64,000 nucleotides of DNA from Algorimicrobium echini (lineage in GTDB: Bacteria > Bacteroidota > Bacteroidia > Flavobacteriales > Flavobacteriaceae): assembly GCF_900115185.1 (NCBI RefSeq), contig NZ_FOVN01000004.1, positions 177,417-241,416 of the forward strand, written 5' to 3'. A model generated the notes under the pieces. That model saw only the letters and a list, made by a program, of their open reading frames with translations. It did no database searches and had not been told where the DNA came from. Shown piece after piece: positions 1-9,562 of this stretch; the stretch's first letter is position 1; every line of letters starts with the position of its first letter. The translations under genes and the position numbers were made by a program.

Positions 1-28
1 GTCAATAAATTAAAGTGAAATATCGTTT

Positions 29-79
29 AAAAAAACGCTTCTTTTTTGCAGTGATAGGGCAAGATTGAAGCGTTTTTTT
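29..79. terminator. 13-bp hairpin with flanking A/T runs, left edge
   Basis: Perfect inverted repeat: AAAAAAACGCTTC at 29-41 pairs with GAAGCGTTTTTTT at 67-79, with a 25-nt loop. The stem ends in A7/T7, so it could terminate transcription on either strand. It lies beyond cas2 on the cas strand, or beyond whatever lies left of the window on the plus strand. In type II systems the tracrRNA 3' end is also a terminator hairpin, but no anti-repeat can be recognised here, so that remains only a possibility. Confidence 0.6.
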
Positions 80-101
80 GTTTTAAATCTTTATGGAAAG
101 G

Positions 102-140
102 AAAAAGGGAGATTTATTAATGATACCGAGCACCCTTTTT
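102..140 (-). terminator. Hairpin downstream of cas2
   Basis: AAAAAGGG at 102-109 pairs perfectly with CCCTTTTT at 133-140 around a 23-nt loop. It lies 53 bp beyond the cas2 stop codon, and on the minus strand the second arm ends in a T5 run. A GGCC/GGCC pair just before it (148-165) may stack as a further stem. The likely role is end of the cas1-cas2 transcript; a structured RNA element cannot be excluded. Confidence 0.45.
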
Positions 141-192
141 AGTCAGGGCCATCCTCAAACGGCCAACCAAATTTACTACATATTTTTATAAA

Positions 193-522
193 TTAAAACA
201 ATTCCAATTGTGTTGGAGTAGGTTCTTTAGGGACTTCCGCTCTGCCCCAAAAGTTCATGATGTTCCCAAATTGTTTATCGGTAATGCGCAAAACGCTTAC
301 TTTTCCAAAAGGCGGTAATAGCCGTTTTATTCGCTTTTCATGTGCATCTGCACTTTCACTGCTTGCGCAATGCCGCATGTAAACGGAGTACTGCATCATA
401 TTAAAACCGTCTTTTAGCAAGTTTTTCCTGAACCCAGCAGCATTACGTCTGTCCTTGGCTGTGTCGGTTGGTAAATCGAAAAATACAAATAACCACATAA
501 TTCTATAACCGTTTAGTTCCAT
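193..522 (-). CDS. cas2: CRISPR-associated endonuclease Cas2 (type II-C-like)
   Basis: Cas2 (109 aa) dimerises and bridges two Cas1 dimers in the spacer-integration complex. The N-terminal beta strand carries the family's FDLPT-type motif with the conserved aspartate at about residue 16 (VFFDLPTDT), followed by a ferredoxin-like fold containing QYSVYMR, a typical Cas2 segment. Length and sequence style match Cas2 of type II-C loci in Flavobacteriaceae (family knowledge). The start codon overlaps the end of cas1 by 10 bp, so the two genes are translationally coupled. No repeat array is seen in the 192 bases that follow it, where the array normally begins in this gene order. Confidence 0.93.
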   Translation of the reverse strand: MELNGYRIMWLFVFFDLPTDTAKDRRNAAGFRKNLLKDGFNMMQYSVYMRHCASSESADAHEKRIKRLLPPFGKVSVLRITDKQFGNIMNFWGRAEVPKEPTPTQLELF

Positions 523-1397
523 AATTTAGGATACTTTATTTTCTTTCGTTTTCCTGTATAACACTGTTGTAAAGAACTGGCTGTTTTTTGGAGTGCCACC
601 ATTAGTGGACTTTTTTCATTTTTAAAATACACTGTTCTTGTGAGGGTTTGTAATAGTACCGATTTAATTTCTGTATTTAGTTCTTGTTCATCATAGTGTT
701 GCATAATGGTATGAACTGCTTCATCAATTATGGGACGAAACGGTTCCATAATGTCGTCGGCAAGAGCAAAGGCATTGTACTTATTTTTATGATGGATGCC
801 TAATGTGTTTAACAAACCACTTCCTGATAATGCTCTAGCGATGGCTGCTCTTAGAATTGCATATCCATAGTTTAAAAAATTGTTTGGGTAATCTCCAAAA
901 CGTTCGCGTTTAAAATCCTGCTCAAAAAATGATTTCCAATAAAAACTGGCTGCAACACCTTCCATGTTTGTAGAGTCACCACTAGTTACTTTACTTGCTA
1001 AAAATTCAAAGTTGTTTTTGGATTTCGTTATTTGCTTTAATAGCAATCCTTGATTTATAATTTTCTCTTTAACGGTTTGTTGCCAAAGTTGTTTTTTTAA
1101 TGGTTGACTTGCGTTTATTTGATTTTTGAATAGTTCTTGTTGGATGTGATGGCTGTTTAAATTTAGAAATAAACCATTTGGTAAGTGTGTTTTTCCACAT
1201 ATAATTACCGCGCTGTTGTTTTCTATGAGTAAATTTAAAGCGGTAATACTAATATAGACTTCTGGATTGTCTATTATAAGAAATCCAATATCTTCAATTG
1301 GAATGGATGCTTCACGGGTTTCACTTTTAATAAGTAGTTGTAGATTTTTGACTGTTATCTTACTTTTTTTCTCAATGAGAATTGATTTTTTTAGCAT
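513..1397 (-). CDS. cas1: Type II CRISPR-associated integrase Cas1
   Basis: Cas1 (294 aa) is the metal-dependent integrase that inserts new spacers. Visible features are the N-terminal beta domain, Glu146 in NMEGVAASFYW, His202/203 in GIHHKNKYN and Glu218 in ALADDIMEPFRP. These match the Glu-His-Glu/Asp metal site of the family, so the enzyme looks intact. The FALADDIMEPFRPIID segment is typical of type II Cas1. In flavobacterial type II-C loci the usual order is cas9-cas1-cas2-array. Here the position expected for cas9 (upstream, above 1397) holds a divergently oriented metal-resistance operon, so cas9 is either displaced, left of the window, or lost. Confidence 0.95.
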   Translation of the reverse strand: MLKKSILIEKKSKITVKNLQLLIKSETREASIPIEDIGFLIIDNPEVYISITALNLLIENNSAVIICGKTHLPNGLFLNLNSHHIQQELFKNQINASQPLKKQLWQQTVKEKIINQGLLLKQITKSKNNFEFLASKVTSGDSTNMEGVAASFYWKSFFEQDFKRERFGDYPNNFLNYGYAILRAAIARALSGSGLLNTLGIHHKNKYNAFALADDIMEPFRPIIDEAVHTIMQHYDEQELNTEIKSVLLQTLTRTVYFKNEKSPLMVALQKTASSLQQCYTGKRKKIKYPKLWN

Positions 1398-1513
1398 ATG
1401 ATTTATGTAAATCTTAATGAGTTGTTTAACTAAAATAGTGATTTAAAAATAATTACTACTTTTTGCTTTAAACCGGGTTAATAATAAAATCATATTGTGA
1501 ACTGGTTTTAAAG

Positions 1514-1545
1514 GCTTTTAGTAGATTCGAGTTGCCACTAAAAGC
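1514..1545. promoter_or_regulatory. Inverted repeat between cas1 and the metal operon
   Basis: GCTTTTAGT (1514-1522) and ACTAAAAGC (1537-1545) form a perfect 9-bp inverted repeat with a 14-nt spacer, in the divergent intergenic region 60 bp before the first gene of the metal operon. It could be an operator or a transcript hairpin. No regulator gene is visible nearby, so the assignment is open. Confidence 0.3.
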
Positions 1546-1604
1546 TTTAAACTTCTCTTAAACAAAACAGTGTGTTGTAAAATTTTCGTAACTTCGCAAT
1601 TAGT

Positions 1605-2018
1605 ATGAAGCAAGTATTCCATAAAATAATGTCTTTAGCCATGGCTTTTGTCGTGTTATGCTCTACAATGTCATTTACTATGAATATGCATTATTGTGGC
1701 GATACTTTAGTAGAAACAGCTATTTTCCATAAAGCCAAAGGTTGCGGTATGGACATGGAAAAACCGTCTACCGAAGGATGTTCTATCACCAAAAAGAATT
1801 GTTGTGATGATGAACAATTAGTTGTTGATGGTCAAGACGAACTACAACTGCAAGTTGACAAAATTACGTTTAAGCAACAGGTATTCATTGCTTCATTTGT
1901 TTATACCTATATTAACCTTTTCGAAGGTTTAGATAGTAATGTTTCTTCTTACGAAGACTACAAACCACCACTCGTTGTCAGGCAAATCTTCAAGATTGAC
2001 GAGACGTATTTAATTTGA
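1605..2018 (+). CDS. HYC_CC_PP family exported protein
   Basis: This 137-aa protein has an N-terminal hydrophobic signal segment (residues 8-24) and the three signatures that name the HYC_CC_PP family: His-Tyr-Cys at 29-31, Cys-Cys at 66-67 and Pro-Pro near 120. Extra Cys, Met and His residues (GCGMDM) suggest metal binding. In Bacteroidota such genes typically open heavy-metal efflux operons (family knowledge). It is the first plus-strand gene of the operon, 108 bp before the RND pump. A TAACTTCG box at about 1588, just before the ATG, resembles the TAnnTTTG -7 element. A role as periplasmic copper/silver sensor or chaperone is inference. Confidence 0.85.
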   Translation: MKQVFHKIMSLAMAFVVLCSTMSFTMNMHYCGDTLVETAIFHKAKGCGMDMEKPSTEGCSITKKNCCDDEQLVVDGQDELQLQVDKITFKQQVFIASFVYTYINLFEGLDSNVSSYEDYKPPLVVRQIFKIDETYLI

Positions 2019-2038
2019 TTTTTAAATTTTAGACTGTT

Positions 2039-2068
2039 TTATCCTATGGCTGTGTGTCATAAGGATAA
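2039..2068 (+). promoter_or_regulatory. Imperfect hairpin between operon genes
   Basis: TTATCCTATG (2039-2048) and CATAAGGATAA (2058-2068) form a stem with one bulged base and a 9-nt loop in the 108-bp spacer before the RND pump gene. No T run follows, so it may be an mRNA-processing or stability element rather than a terminator. Confidence 0.3.
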
Positions 2069-2126
2069 ATTGTTGTATTCGGTGTTTTCTCAACATCAAT
2101 GTCTAACTGTTTAATAATCAAACTAT

Positions 2127-5100
2127 ATGCTTAATAAAGCAATCAAATTTTTAATAGAGAATAAACTCGTTGCAGTTCTGCTACTTGCACTTTTTGTTGG
2201 ATGGGGAACTGTAAACGCACCTTTCAATTGGTATACTGGATTTTTACCAAGTAATCCTGTGGCTGTTGATGCCATCCCAGATATCGGAGAAAATCAACAA
2301 ATTGTATTTACAAAGTGGGATGGTCGTTCGCCACAAGATATAGAAGACCAAATCACTTATCCATTAACGACTTCTTTACTCGGTATTCCAGGCGTAAAAA
2401 CCATTCGTAGTTCGTCTATGTTTGGCTTTTCAAGTATCTATATCATTTTTGAAGAAGATATAGAATTTTACTGGAGTAGGAGTCGTATTCTTGAAAAACT
2501 AAACTCATTACCAAGTGGTTTATTACCTGAAGGTGTTAATCCTGCTTTGGGTCCAGATGCCACAGGATTAGGACAAATTTTTTGGTACACTCTTGAAGGA
2601 CGTGATGAAAACGGAAACGTTACTGGTGGTTGGGACTTACAAGAGCTACGTAGTATTCAAGATTACTATGTGAAATATGCGCTATCCTCTGCAAGTGGTG
2701 TATCTGAAGTGGCTTCAATTGGTGGTTACGTAAAGGAATATCAAGTAGATGTAAACCCTGAACTAATGCGTCAATATAATATTGGATTAAACCAAGTTGT
2801 AAAGGCAGTTAAAGAGAGTAATAAAGATATTGGTGCACAAACTTTAGAGATTAATCAGGCTGAATATTTAGTGCGTGGTTTAGGTTATGTGAAATCTATT
2901 GAAGACATAGAAAATGCAGTCGTTACTTCCGAAAATTATACAGCCATACGAATCAAAGATATTGGAAAAGTCTCTTTAGGTCCAGCAACACGACGTGGGT
3001 TATTAGATAAAGAAGGTGCGGAAGTTGTAGGTGCTGTTGTTGTGGCTCGTTATGGTGCAAATCCAATGGAAGTCATTAATAATGTAAAAGAAAAAATTAA
3101 TGAATTAAGTGCAGGATTACCTTCAAAAGTATTAGCAGATGGGAGAACATCACAAGTAACCATTGTACCTTTTTATGATAGAACGGAATTGATTCAAGAA
3201 ACTTTAGGCACACTTAATGAAGCCTTAACATTAGAAATACTGATTACCATTTTAGTTATAATCATTATGGTATTTAATCTACGTGCTTCTGTGTTAATCT
3301 CTGGCTTATTGCCTGTTGCGGTTTTAATGGTTTTTATAGCTATGAAGTTCTTTGGAGTCGATGCAAACATCGTCGCATTATCTGGTATTGCCATTGCTAT
3401 TGGTACAATGGTTGATGTCGGTGTCATACTTTCAGAAAACATTATAAGGCATTTGGATGAAGATGATGGAACACAATCCATTAATACAGTAGTTTATAAT
3501 GCGACAGCAGAAGTTTCAGGCGCTATTGTTACCGCAGTAATGACAACCATAATCAGTTTCATTCCTGTATTTACTATGATTGGTGCAGAAGGAAAATTAT
3601 TTAGACCATTAGCCTTTACAAAAACCTTTGCCTTAACAGCATCCATTATTGTCGCGTTATTTTTAATCCCGCCATTTGCAGCATTTTTATTCAGAAAGAA
3701 AAGCATTAAAACCAAATTTAAAACTATTTTAAATGGTGTTTTAATAGCTTTAGGTATCGTAGCAATAGTCTATGGGTATTGGTTAGGATTGATTTTGATA
3801 GCTTTTGGAATTACAGCACTTCTCAATCTTCAAAATAAAATAACAGACAAACAAGCTAATCTTGTCAATATCATTATTTCAGCATCTGCGATAGTATTCC
3901 TTTTAGCAGAATATTGGAGACCATTAGGTGTTGATAAAAGCATCTTCTGGAATCTCATTTTTGTTAGTGTTATATGTTTTGGTTTATTAGGTGTTTTCTC
4001 ATTATTCATCAAATATTACACACGTATTTTAAGGTGGTGTTTAGATAATAAGTTATTGTTTCTATCTATACCAACAGCTATTGTAATTGCAGGGTTTTTC
4101 ATAATGAAGAATACAGGAAAAGAGTTTATGCCATCCTTAAATGAAGGCTCATTTCTACTAATGCCAACCTCTATGCCTCATTCTGGCGTAGAAGAAAACA
4201 AACGAGTTTTACAGCAATTAGATATGGCGGTGGCCAGTATTCCAGAAATTGAAACGGTAGTTGGTAAAGCAGGAAGAACAGAATCAGCGTTAGACCCAGC
4301 ACCTCTATCTATGTATGAGAATATCATTCAGTATAAGCCAGAATATATGCTGAATGCAGATGGAGAAAGACAACGCTACAAATTAAATGAGGATGGTTTG
4401 TTTGAATTAAAAGATGGTCGTTTTATTTCTAATCCTAATAATTCCAAAAATGTTGCTTATAGCAAAGTCAAAAGCTCTCAACTAATTGAAGATGACGATG
4501 GTGAATACTATCGCAATTGGCGACCAGAAATCGAATCACCAGACGATATTTGGAATGAAATTGTAAGAGTTACCAAATTACCAGGCGTTACGTCAGCACC
4601 AAAACTACAACCTATTGAAACCCGATTGGTAATGCTTCAAACAGGAATGCGAGCACCTATGGGAATAAAGGTAAAAGGTCAAGACTTAAAGCAAATTGAA
4701 GCGTTTGGAGTGCAATTAGAAAACATTATCAAGGAAGCCGAAGGTGTTAAAAAAGAAGCTGTTTTTGCAGACCGTATCGTTGGTAAACCCTATTTGTTAA
4801 TTGATATTGATAGAGAGAAAATCGCACGATATGGTATTTCAATACAAGATGTTCAAGATGTATTAAAAGTCGCAGTTGGTGGTATGGTTTTAACACAAAC
4901 GGTTGAAGGTCGTGAGCGCTATGGTGTTCGTGTGCGATACCCAAGAGAATTAAGAGCAAACCCATCAGACTTGCAACAGATTTATGTGCCAGTTGAAAAA
5001 GGCAGTCCTGTGCCTTTAAGCGAATTAGCAACCATTCGCTACGAACAAGGGCCACAAGTCATTAAAAGTGAAGACACCTTTTTAGTAGGTTATGTCCTGT

Positions 5101-5833
5101 TTGATAAATTAGATGGTTTTGCAGAAGTAAGCGTTGTTGAAAATGCACAAGCATTGATTCAAGAAAAGATAGATTCTGGTGAGTTAATTGTGCCAAAAGG
5201 TATCAATTATCAATTTACAGGAACTTACGAAAACCAATTACGTGCCGAAAAAACCTTATCGGTAGTTGTACCATTAGCATTGGCTATCATCTTTTTTATT
5301 CTGTACTTCCAATTCCGTTCGGTGGGTACATCATTAATGGTGTTTACAGGGATAGCAGTTGCTTTTGCAGGTGGTTTTTTAATGATTTGGTTGTACGGAC
5401 AATCATGGTTTTTAAACTTCAGTGTCTTTGGCGAAAATCTTCGCGATTTATTCCAAATGCATACTATTAATTTGAGTGTTGCTGTTTGGGTCGGTTTTAT
5501 TGCACTTTTCGGAATTGCAACCGATGATGGTGTCGTAATGGCAACTTATTTAACACAAACCTTCAATAGAAATTCACCTGAAACAAAAAGGAAATTAGAG
5601 CGTCCATAGTAGAAGCAGGAGAAAAACGTATCAGACCTTGTTTAATGACTACAGCTACAACCATTTTAGCATTATTACCAGTATTAACTTCTACAGGACG
5701 AGGAAGTGATATTATGATTCCGATGGCAATACCAAGTTTTGGTGGAATGTTAATCGCTTTAATCACCTTATTTGTTGTACCAGTTTTATATAGCTGGAAA
5801 GCCGAAGTTCAACTTAAAAGAGCATCAAAATGA
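2127..5833 (+). pseudogene. cusA: CusA/CzcA-type heavy-metal RND efflux pump, frameshifted near its C-terminus
   Basis: This is an inner-membrane RND pump for proton-driven export of Cu(I)/Ag(I) or divalent metals. The N-terminus (IENKLVAVLLLAL), the AIPDIGENQ segment, the TM4 motif GTMVDVGVILSENI and the late ATDDGVVMATYLTQTF segment are all typical. The first reading frame ends at 5609 after 1160 aa with an abnormal tail. The expected continuation, from MTTATTILALLP to the end, lies in the -1 frame up to 5833. One base missing in the A run at 5585-5589 explains both halves, and the repaired protein would be about 1236 aa. An extra hydrophobic block at roughly residues 530-640 looks like a Bacteroidota-type insertion. 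It may be a real lesion or an assembly error. Confidence 0.85.
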
Positions 5834-7053
5834 AACATATAAAAACAGTCTTTTTTCTTTTTTCAATTCTCTTTTGTCTCAAAGGTAACGCCCAACAATT
5901 AGAAATTTTAATTAATGAAGCGTTGGAAAACAATCCCGAGATTCAAAAATTCGAGTTACAGTACAAAAGAGTTTCAGAAAAAGTAAATGAAGTCAATACG
6001 ATTCCTAATACTGAATTTGGCGTGGGTTACTTCGTAAGTGAACCAGAAACCCGAACAGGAGCGCAACGCTTTAAAGTATCAGCAAAACAAATGTTACCGT
6101 GGTTTGGCACAATTACATCAAGAGAAAGTTATGTCAGTTCATTAGCTGATGCAAAATATGAAGACATCGTTATTGCAAAGCGAAAATTGATGGCTTCTGT
6201 ATCACAATCCTATTATAATTTATACGCTAACAAAGCGAAACAAAGGGTGCTAACAGAAAACATTAAACTATTGGAAACCTATGAGACATTAGCACTAACA
6301 TCTGTTGAGGTTGGTAAAGCATCTGCTGTAGATGTGTTGCGATTGCAAATGCGTCAAAACGAAATGCAACAACTAAAAGATGTTTTAAATCAACAATTTT
6401 TAGCAGAACAAACGAATCTTAATAATCTTTTAAACAGAGAAAATGATATTGCTGTTACTGTGGTAGATAGTTTAATTATGCCTTCAGAAGATTTTGAAAT
6501 CACTTCTAAAAATTTAGCATTACATCCCGAATTATTGAAGTATGAAAAACTCTACCAATCCATTGAACAATCAGAATTACTAAATCAAAAAGAAAGCAGT
6601 CCTATGATTGGTTTTGGGTTGGATTATATTAATGTTTCCGAAAGACCAGATATGAATTTTAGTGATAATGGAAAAGACATTGTAATGCCAATGGTATCAG
6701 TGTCAATTCCAATATTCAACAAAAAGTACAAATCTCAAACCAAGCAAAATGAGTTAGAACAGCAAGAAATAACAGCTCAAAAACAAGAACGATTAAACAT
6801 TTTGGAAACGCTTTTAAGTAAAGCGATTAATGAACGAATTTCTGCAAGAATAAGTTATGCAACGCAAACCAAGAACTTAAAACAAGCCAAAGATGCAGAA
6901 GACATCTTAATCAAAAGCTACGAAACAGGAACGATAGATTTTAATGATGTTTTGGATATTCAAGAACTACAATTAAAGTTTCAAATGAACCAAATAGAGT
7001 CTATTAAGAGCTACTATGTGCAAAGCACAATTATTAATTATTTAATTCAGTAA
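5830..7053 (+). CDS. TolC family outer-membrane efflux channel
   Basis: This 407-aa protein has a signal peptide ending near GNAQ (about residue 22), followed by two repeated helical-hairpin halves rich in Gln, Glu and Asn, as in TolC/CusC (NPEIQKFELQY early, FQMNQIESIKSYY at the end). Its ATG overlaps the TGA of the RND pump gene by 4 bp (ATGA), so the two are translationally coupled. It should form the outer-membrane duct of the tripartite pump with the CusA- and CusB-like proteins of this operon. The intact channel gene after the frameshift suggests the pump lesion, if real, is recent. Confidence 0.92.
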   Translation: MKHIKTVFFLFSILFCLKGNAQQLEILINEALENNPEIQKFELQYKRVSEKVNEVNTIPNTEFGVGYFVSEPETRTGAQRFKVSAKQMLPWFGTITSRESYVSSLADAKYEDIVIAKRKLMASVSQSYYNLYANKAKQRVLTENIKLLETYETLALTSVEVGKASAVDVLRLQMRQNEMQQLKDVLNQQFLAEQTNLNNLLNRENDIAVTVVDSLIMPSEDFEITSKNLALHPELLKYEKLYQSIEQSELLNQKESSPMIGFGLDYINVSERPDMNFSDNGKDIVMPMVSVSIPIFNKKYKSQTKQNELEQQEITAQKQERLNILETLLSKAINERISARISYATQTKNLKQAKDAEDILIKSYETGTIDFNDVLDIQELQLKFQMNQIESIKSYYVQSTIINYLIQ

Positions 7054-7056
7054 ATT

Positions 7057-9558
7057 ATGAAACACACATATCACATACACGGAATGACTTGCAACGGTTG
7101 TCGTACTCACGTAGAAGAAACACTTTCTAAAGTGAAAGGTGTTTCAAAAGCAACAGTCAATTTAGAAAAGGCAAAAGCTACAATCGAAATGGAATCCCAT
7201 ATTCCTATAGAAAAGTTTCAAGAAGCCTTAAAAAAGGATGGCGACAGATACAGTATTCATAAACAAGGTGAACAGCATCACCATTTAGAAGATAAAAAGA
7301 AAGAGCAACCCAAAGGAAAAGGCACAGGCACATTTTATTGTCCTATGCATTGCGAAGGCGATAAAACTTATGATGAACCAGGCGATTGTCCTGTTTGCGG
7401 AATGGATTTGGTTGAAGAACAAAATCTAACAACAGCTACAACAGAACAATGGACGTGTCCAATGCACCCAGAAGTTGTAAAAGATGAAGCAGGTTCGTGC
7501 CCTATTTGCGGTATGGATTTAGTACCAATACAACCAGATGTTTCAGCAGAAGAAAAGACCTATAAAAAATTATTGAAGAAGTTTTGGATAGCATCCGTTT
7601 TCACTTTACCAATTTTTATAATCGCAATGAGCGAAATGCTCAATAACAATCCATTGTACGATATAATGCAACAGAAGTATTGGAATTGGATTCAGTTTGC
7701 ACTATCCATTCCAGTTGTGTTTTATGCAACTTGGATGTTCTTTGAGCGTGCTTATAGAAGTATAAAAACGTGGAACCTCAATATGTTCACACTTATTGGG
7801 ATTGGTGCAGGTGTGGCTTGGTTATTTAGTGTTTTTGGTATGTTATTTCCAGATGTGTTTCCATCACAGTTTAAAACAGAATCAGGTGCAGTACACGTCT
7901 ATTTTGAAGCAGCAACGGTAATTCTAACCTTGGTGCTTTTAGGACAGTTGTTAGAAGCGCGTGCACATAGCAAAACCAATTCGGCAGTAAAAGAATTATT
8001 AAAGTTAGCACCTAATAAAGCCATAAAAATAATAGATGGTGAAGAAGTTGAAGTCAGTATAGATAAGATAGAATTAAATGATATTCTAAAAGTAAAACCA
8101 GGTGATAAAATTCCTGTGGATGGTGTAATAACTGAAGGTGAAACAACTATTGATGAATCTATGATTACGGGAGAACCTATTCCTGTAAACAAATCTCAAG
8201 ATGATAAAGTAAGTAGCGGAACAATTAATGGGAATCAATCATTCTTGATGAAAGCGGAAAAAGTAGGAAGTGATACGCTTTTATCTCAAATCATTCATAT
8301 GGTTAATGATGCCAGTAGAAGTCGCGCACCTATTCAAAATTTAGCAGATAAGGTATCAGGTTATTTTGTGCCAGTAGTCGTTCTTATTTCTATTATCACA
8401 TTTATGGTTTGGGCAATTTGGGGACCAGAACCAGTTTATGTGTATGCGTTTGTGAATGCAATAGCAGTACTAATTATTGCGTGTCCTTGTGCTTTAGGTT
8501 TAGCAACACCAATGTCTGTAATGGTTGGTGTGGGCAAAGGTGCTCAAAATGGTGTATTGATTAAAAATGCCGAAGCTCTTGAAAAAATGGATAAGGTAAA
8601 TACACTTATAGTTGATAAAACAGGAACAATTACAGAAGGAAAACCAACGGTAGAAACAATAGGAGCTTTTAGTGATACTTTAAAAGAAAAAAAGCTATTA
8701 CAATACATCGTTTCATTAAATACCAATAGTGAACATCCTTTGGCAGAAGCGACTGTTAATTATGGAAAAGAACATAACGCTGAAACAATAAAATCTGAAA
8801 ACTTTAGTGCTGTCACAGGAAAAGGTGTTGAAGCGATAATAAATGATAAAAAAATAGCATTAGGAAATCCTAAAATGATGGAATATGCCAAAGCAGATAT
8901 TAGTTCTAAAATGAAAGACGAAGCTAAAACGTATCAAAAGCAAGGCAAAACAGTTTCTTATTTGTCAATAGATGAAACCGTTGTTGGGTATGTAGTTATA
9001 GGCGATAAAATAAAAGAAACAAGTGCCAAAGCGATTAAAGCACTTCAAGATAAAGGCATTGATGTTATAATGCTTACAGGCGATAATCACGATACAGCCC
9101 AAGCAGTAGCTTCAGAACTTAATTTGGCAGATTTCAAAGCCAGTATGCTACCAGAAGATAAACTCAAAGAAGTAGAGATACTGCAAGAAGAAGGCAAAGT
9201 AGTTGCTATGGCAGGTGATGGTATTAATGATGCACCAGCATTAGCAAAAAGTGATGTAGGCATTGCAATGGGTACAGGAACAGATGTAGCGATAGAAAGT
9301 GCTATGATAACGTTAGTAAAAGGCGATTTACACGGTATTGTAAAAGCAAAAAATTTAAGTAATGCTGTAATGAAGAACATTAAGCAAAACCTATTTTTTG
9401 CACTTATCTACAACACTTTAGGTGTGCCTATTGCAGCAGGTGTGTTGTTCCCATTTTTTGGCATTTTATTGTCACCAATGATAGCAGCATTAGCAATGAG
9501 TTTTAGTTCTGTTTCAGTAATAGTAAACGCATTAAGATTAAGAAATATTAAAATATAA
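7057..9558 (+). CDS. copA: Copper/silver-type P1B-ATPase with HMA and two heavy-metal-binding domains
   Basis: This 833-aa ATP-driven metal exporter sits in the inner membrane. Order of parts: HMA domain with Cys12-x-x-Cys15 (GMTCNGC); a His/Lys-rich linker; two heavy-metal-binding modules at about 94-120 and 131-157, each of the form CPMH...PGxCPxCGMDL or close to it; eight predicted membrane helices; a TGEP actuator loop; Cys-Pro-Cys at 476-478 in the metal-transport helix; the phosphorylated Asp520 in DKTGT; and GDGINDAPAL. CPC with HMA indicates Cu(I)/Ag(I) specificity (P1B-1). It starts 3 bp after the TolC gene. The frame is intact. Confidence 0.93.
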   Translation: MKHTYHIHGMTCNGCRTHVEETLSKVKGVSKATVNLEKAKATIEMESHIPIEKFQEALKKDGDRYSIHKQGEQHHHLEDKKKEQPKGKGTGTFYCPMHCEGDKTYDEPGDCPVCGMDLVEEQNLTTATTEQWTCPMHPEVVKDEAGSCPICGMDLVPIQPDVSAEEKTYKKLLKKFWIASVFTLPIFIIAMSEMLNNNPLYDIMQQKYWNWIQFALSIPVVFYATWMFFERAYRSIKTWNLNMFTLIGIGAGVAWLFSVFGMLFPDVFPSQFKTESGAVHVYFEAATVILTLVLLGQLLEARAHSKTNSAVKELLKLAPNKAIKIIDGEEVEVSIDKIELNDILKVKPGDKIPVDGVITEGETTIDESMITGEPIPVNKSQDDKVSSGTINGNQSFLMKAEKVGSDTLLSQIIHMVNDASRSRAPIQNLADKVSGYFVPVVVLISIITFMVWAIWGPEPVYVYAFVNAIAVLIIACPCALGLATPMSVMVGVGKGAQNGVLIKNAEALEKMDKVNTLIVDKTGTITEGKPTVETIGAFSDTLKEKKLLQYIVSLNTNSEHPLAEATVNYGKEHNAETIKSENFSAVTGKGVEAIINDKKIALGNPKMMEYAKADISSKMKDEAKTYQKQGKTVSYLSIDETVVGYVVIGDKIKETSAKAIKALQDKGIDVIMLTGDNHDTAQAVASELNLADFKASMLPEDKLKEVEILQEEGKVVAMAGDGINDAPALAKSDVGIAMGTGTDVAIESAMITLVKGDLHGIVKAKNLSNAVMKNIKQNLFFALIYNTLGVPIAAGVLFPFFGILLSPMIAALAMSFSSVSVIVNALRLRNIKI

Positions 9559-9562
9559 CACT

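Noticed and set aside
1-192. CRISPR array next to cas2
   Set aside because: No direct repeat of 20 bases or more is present; only hairpins are seen. The array, if any, is outside the window.
5577-5660. Programmed -1 frameshift making two CusA forms
   Set aside because: The A5-G-G run is not a strong slippery heptamer in the reading frame, no stimulating hairpin is visible, and no precedent is known to me for this family. An indel is simpler.
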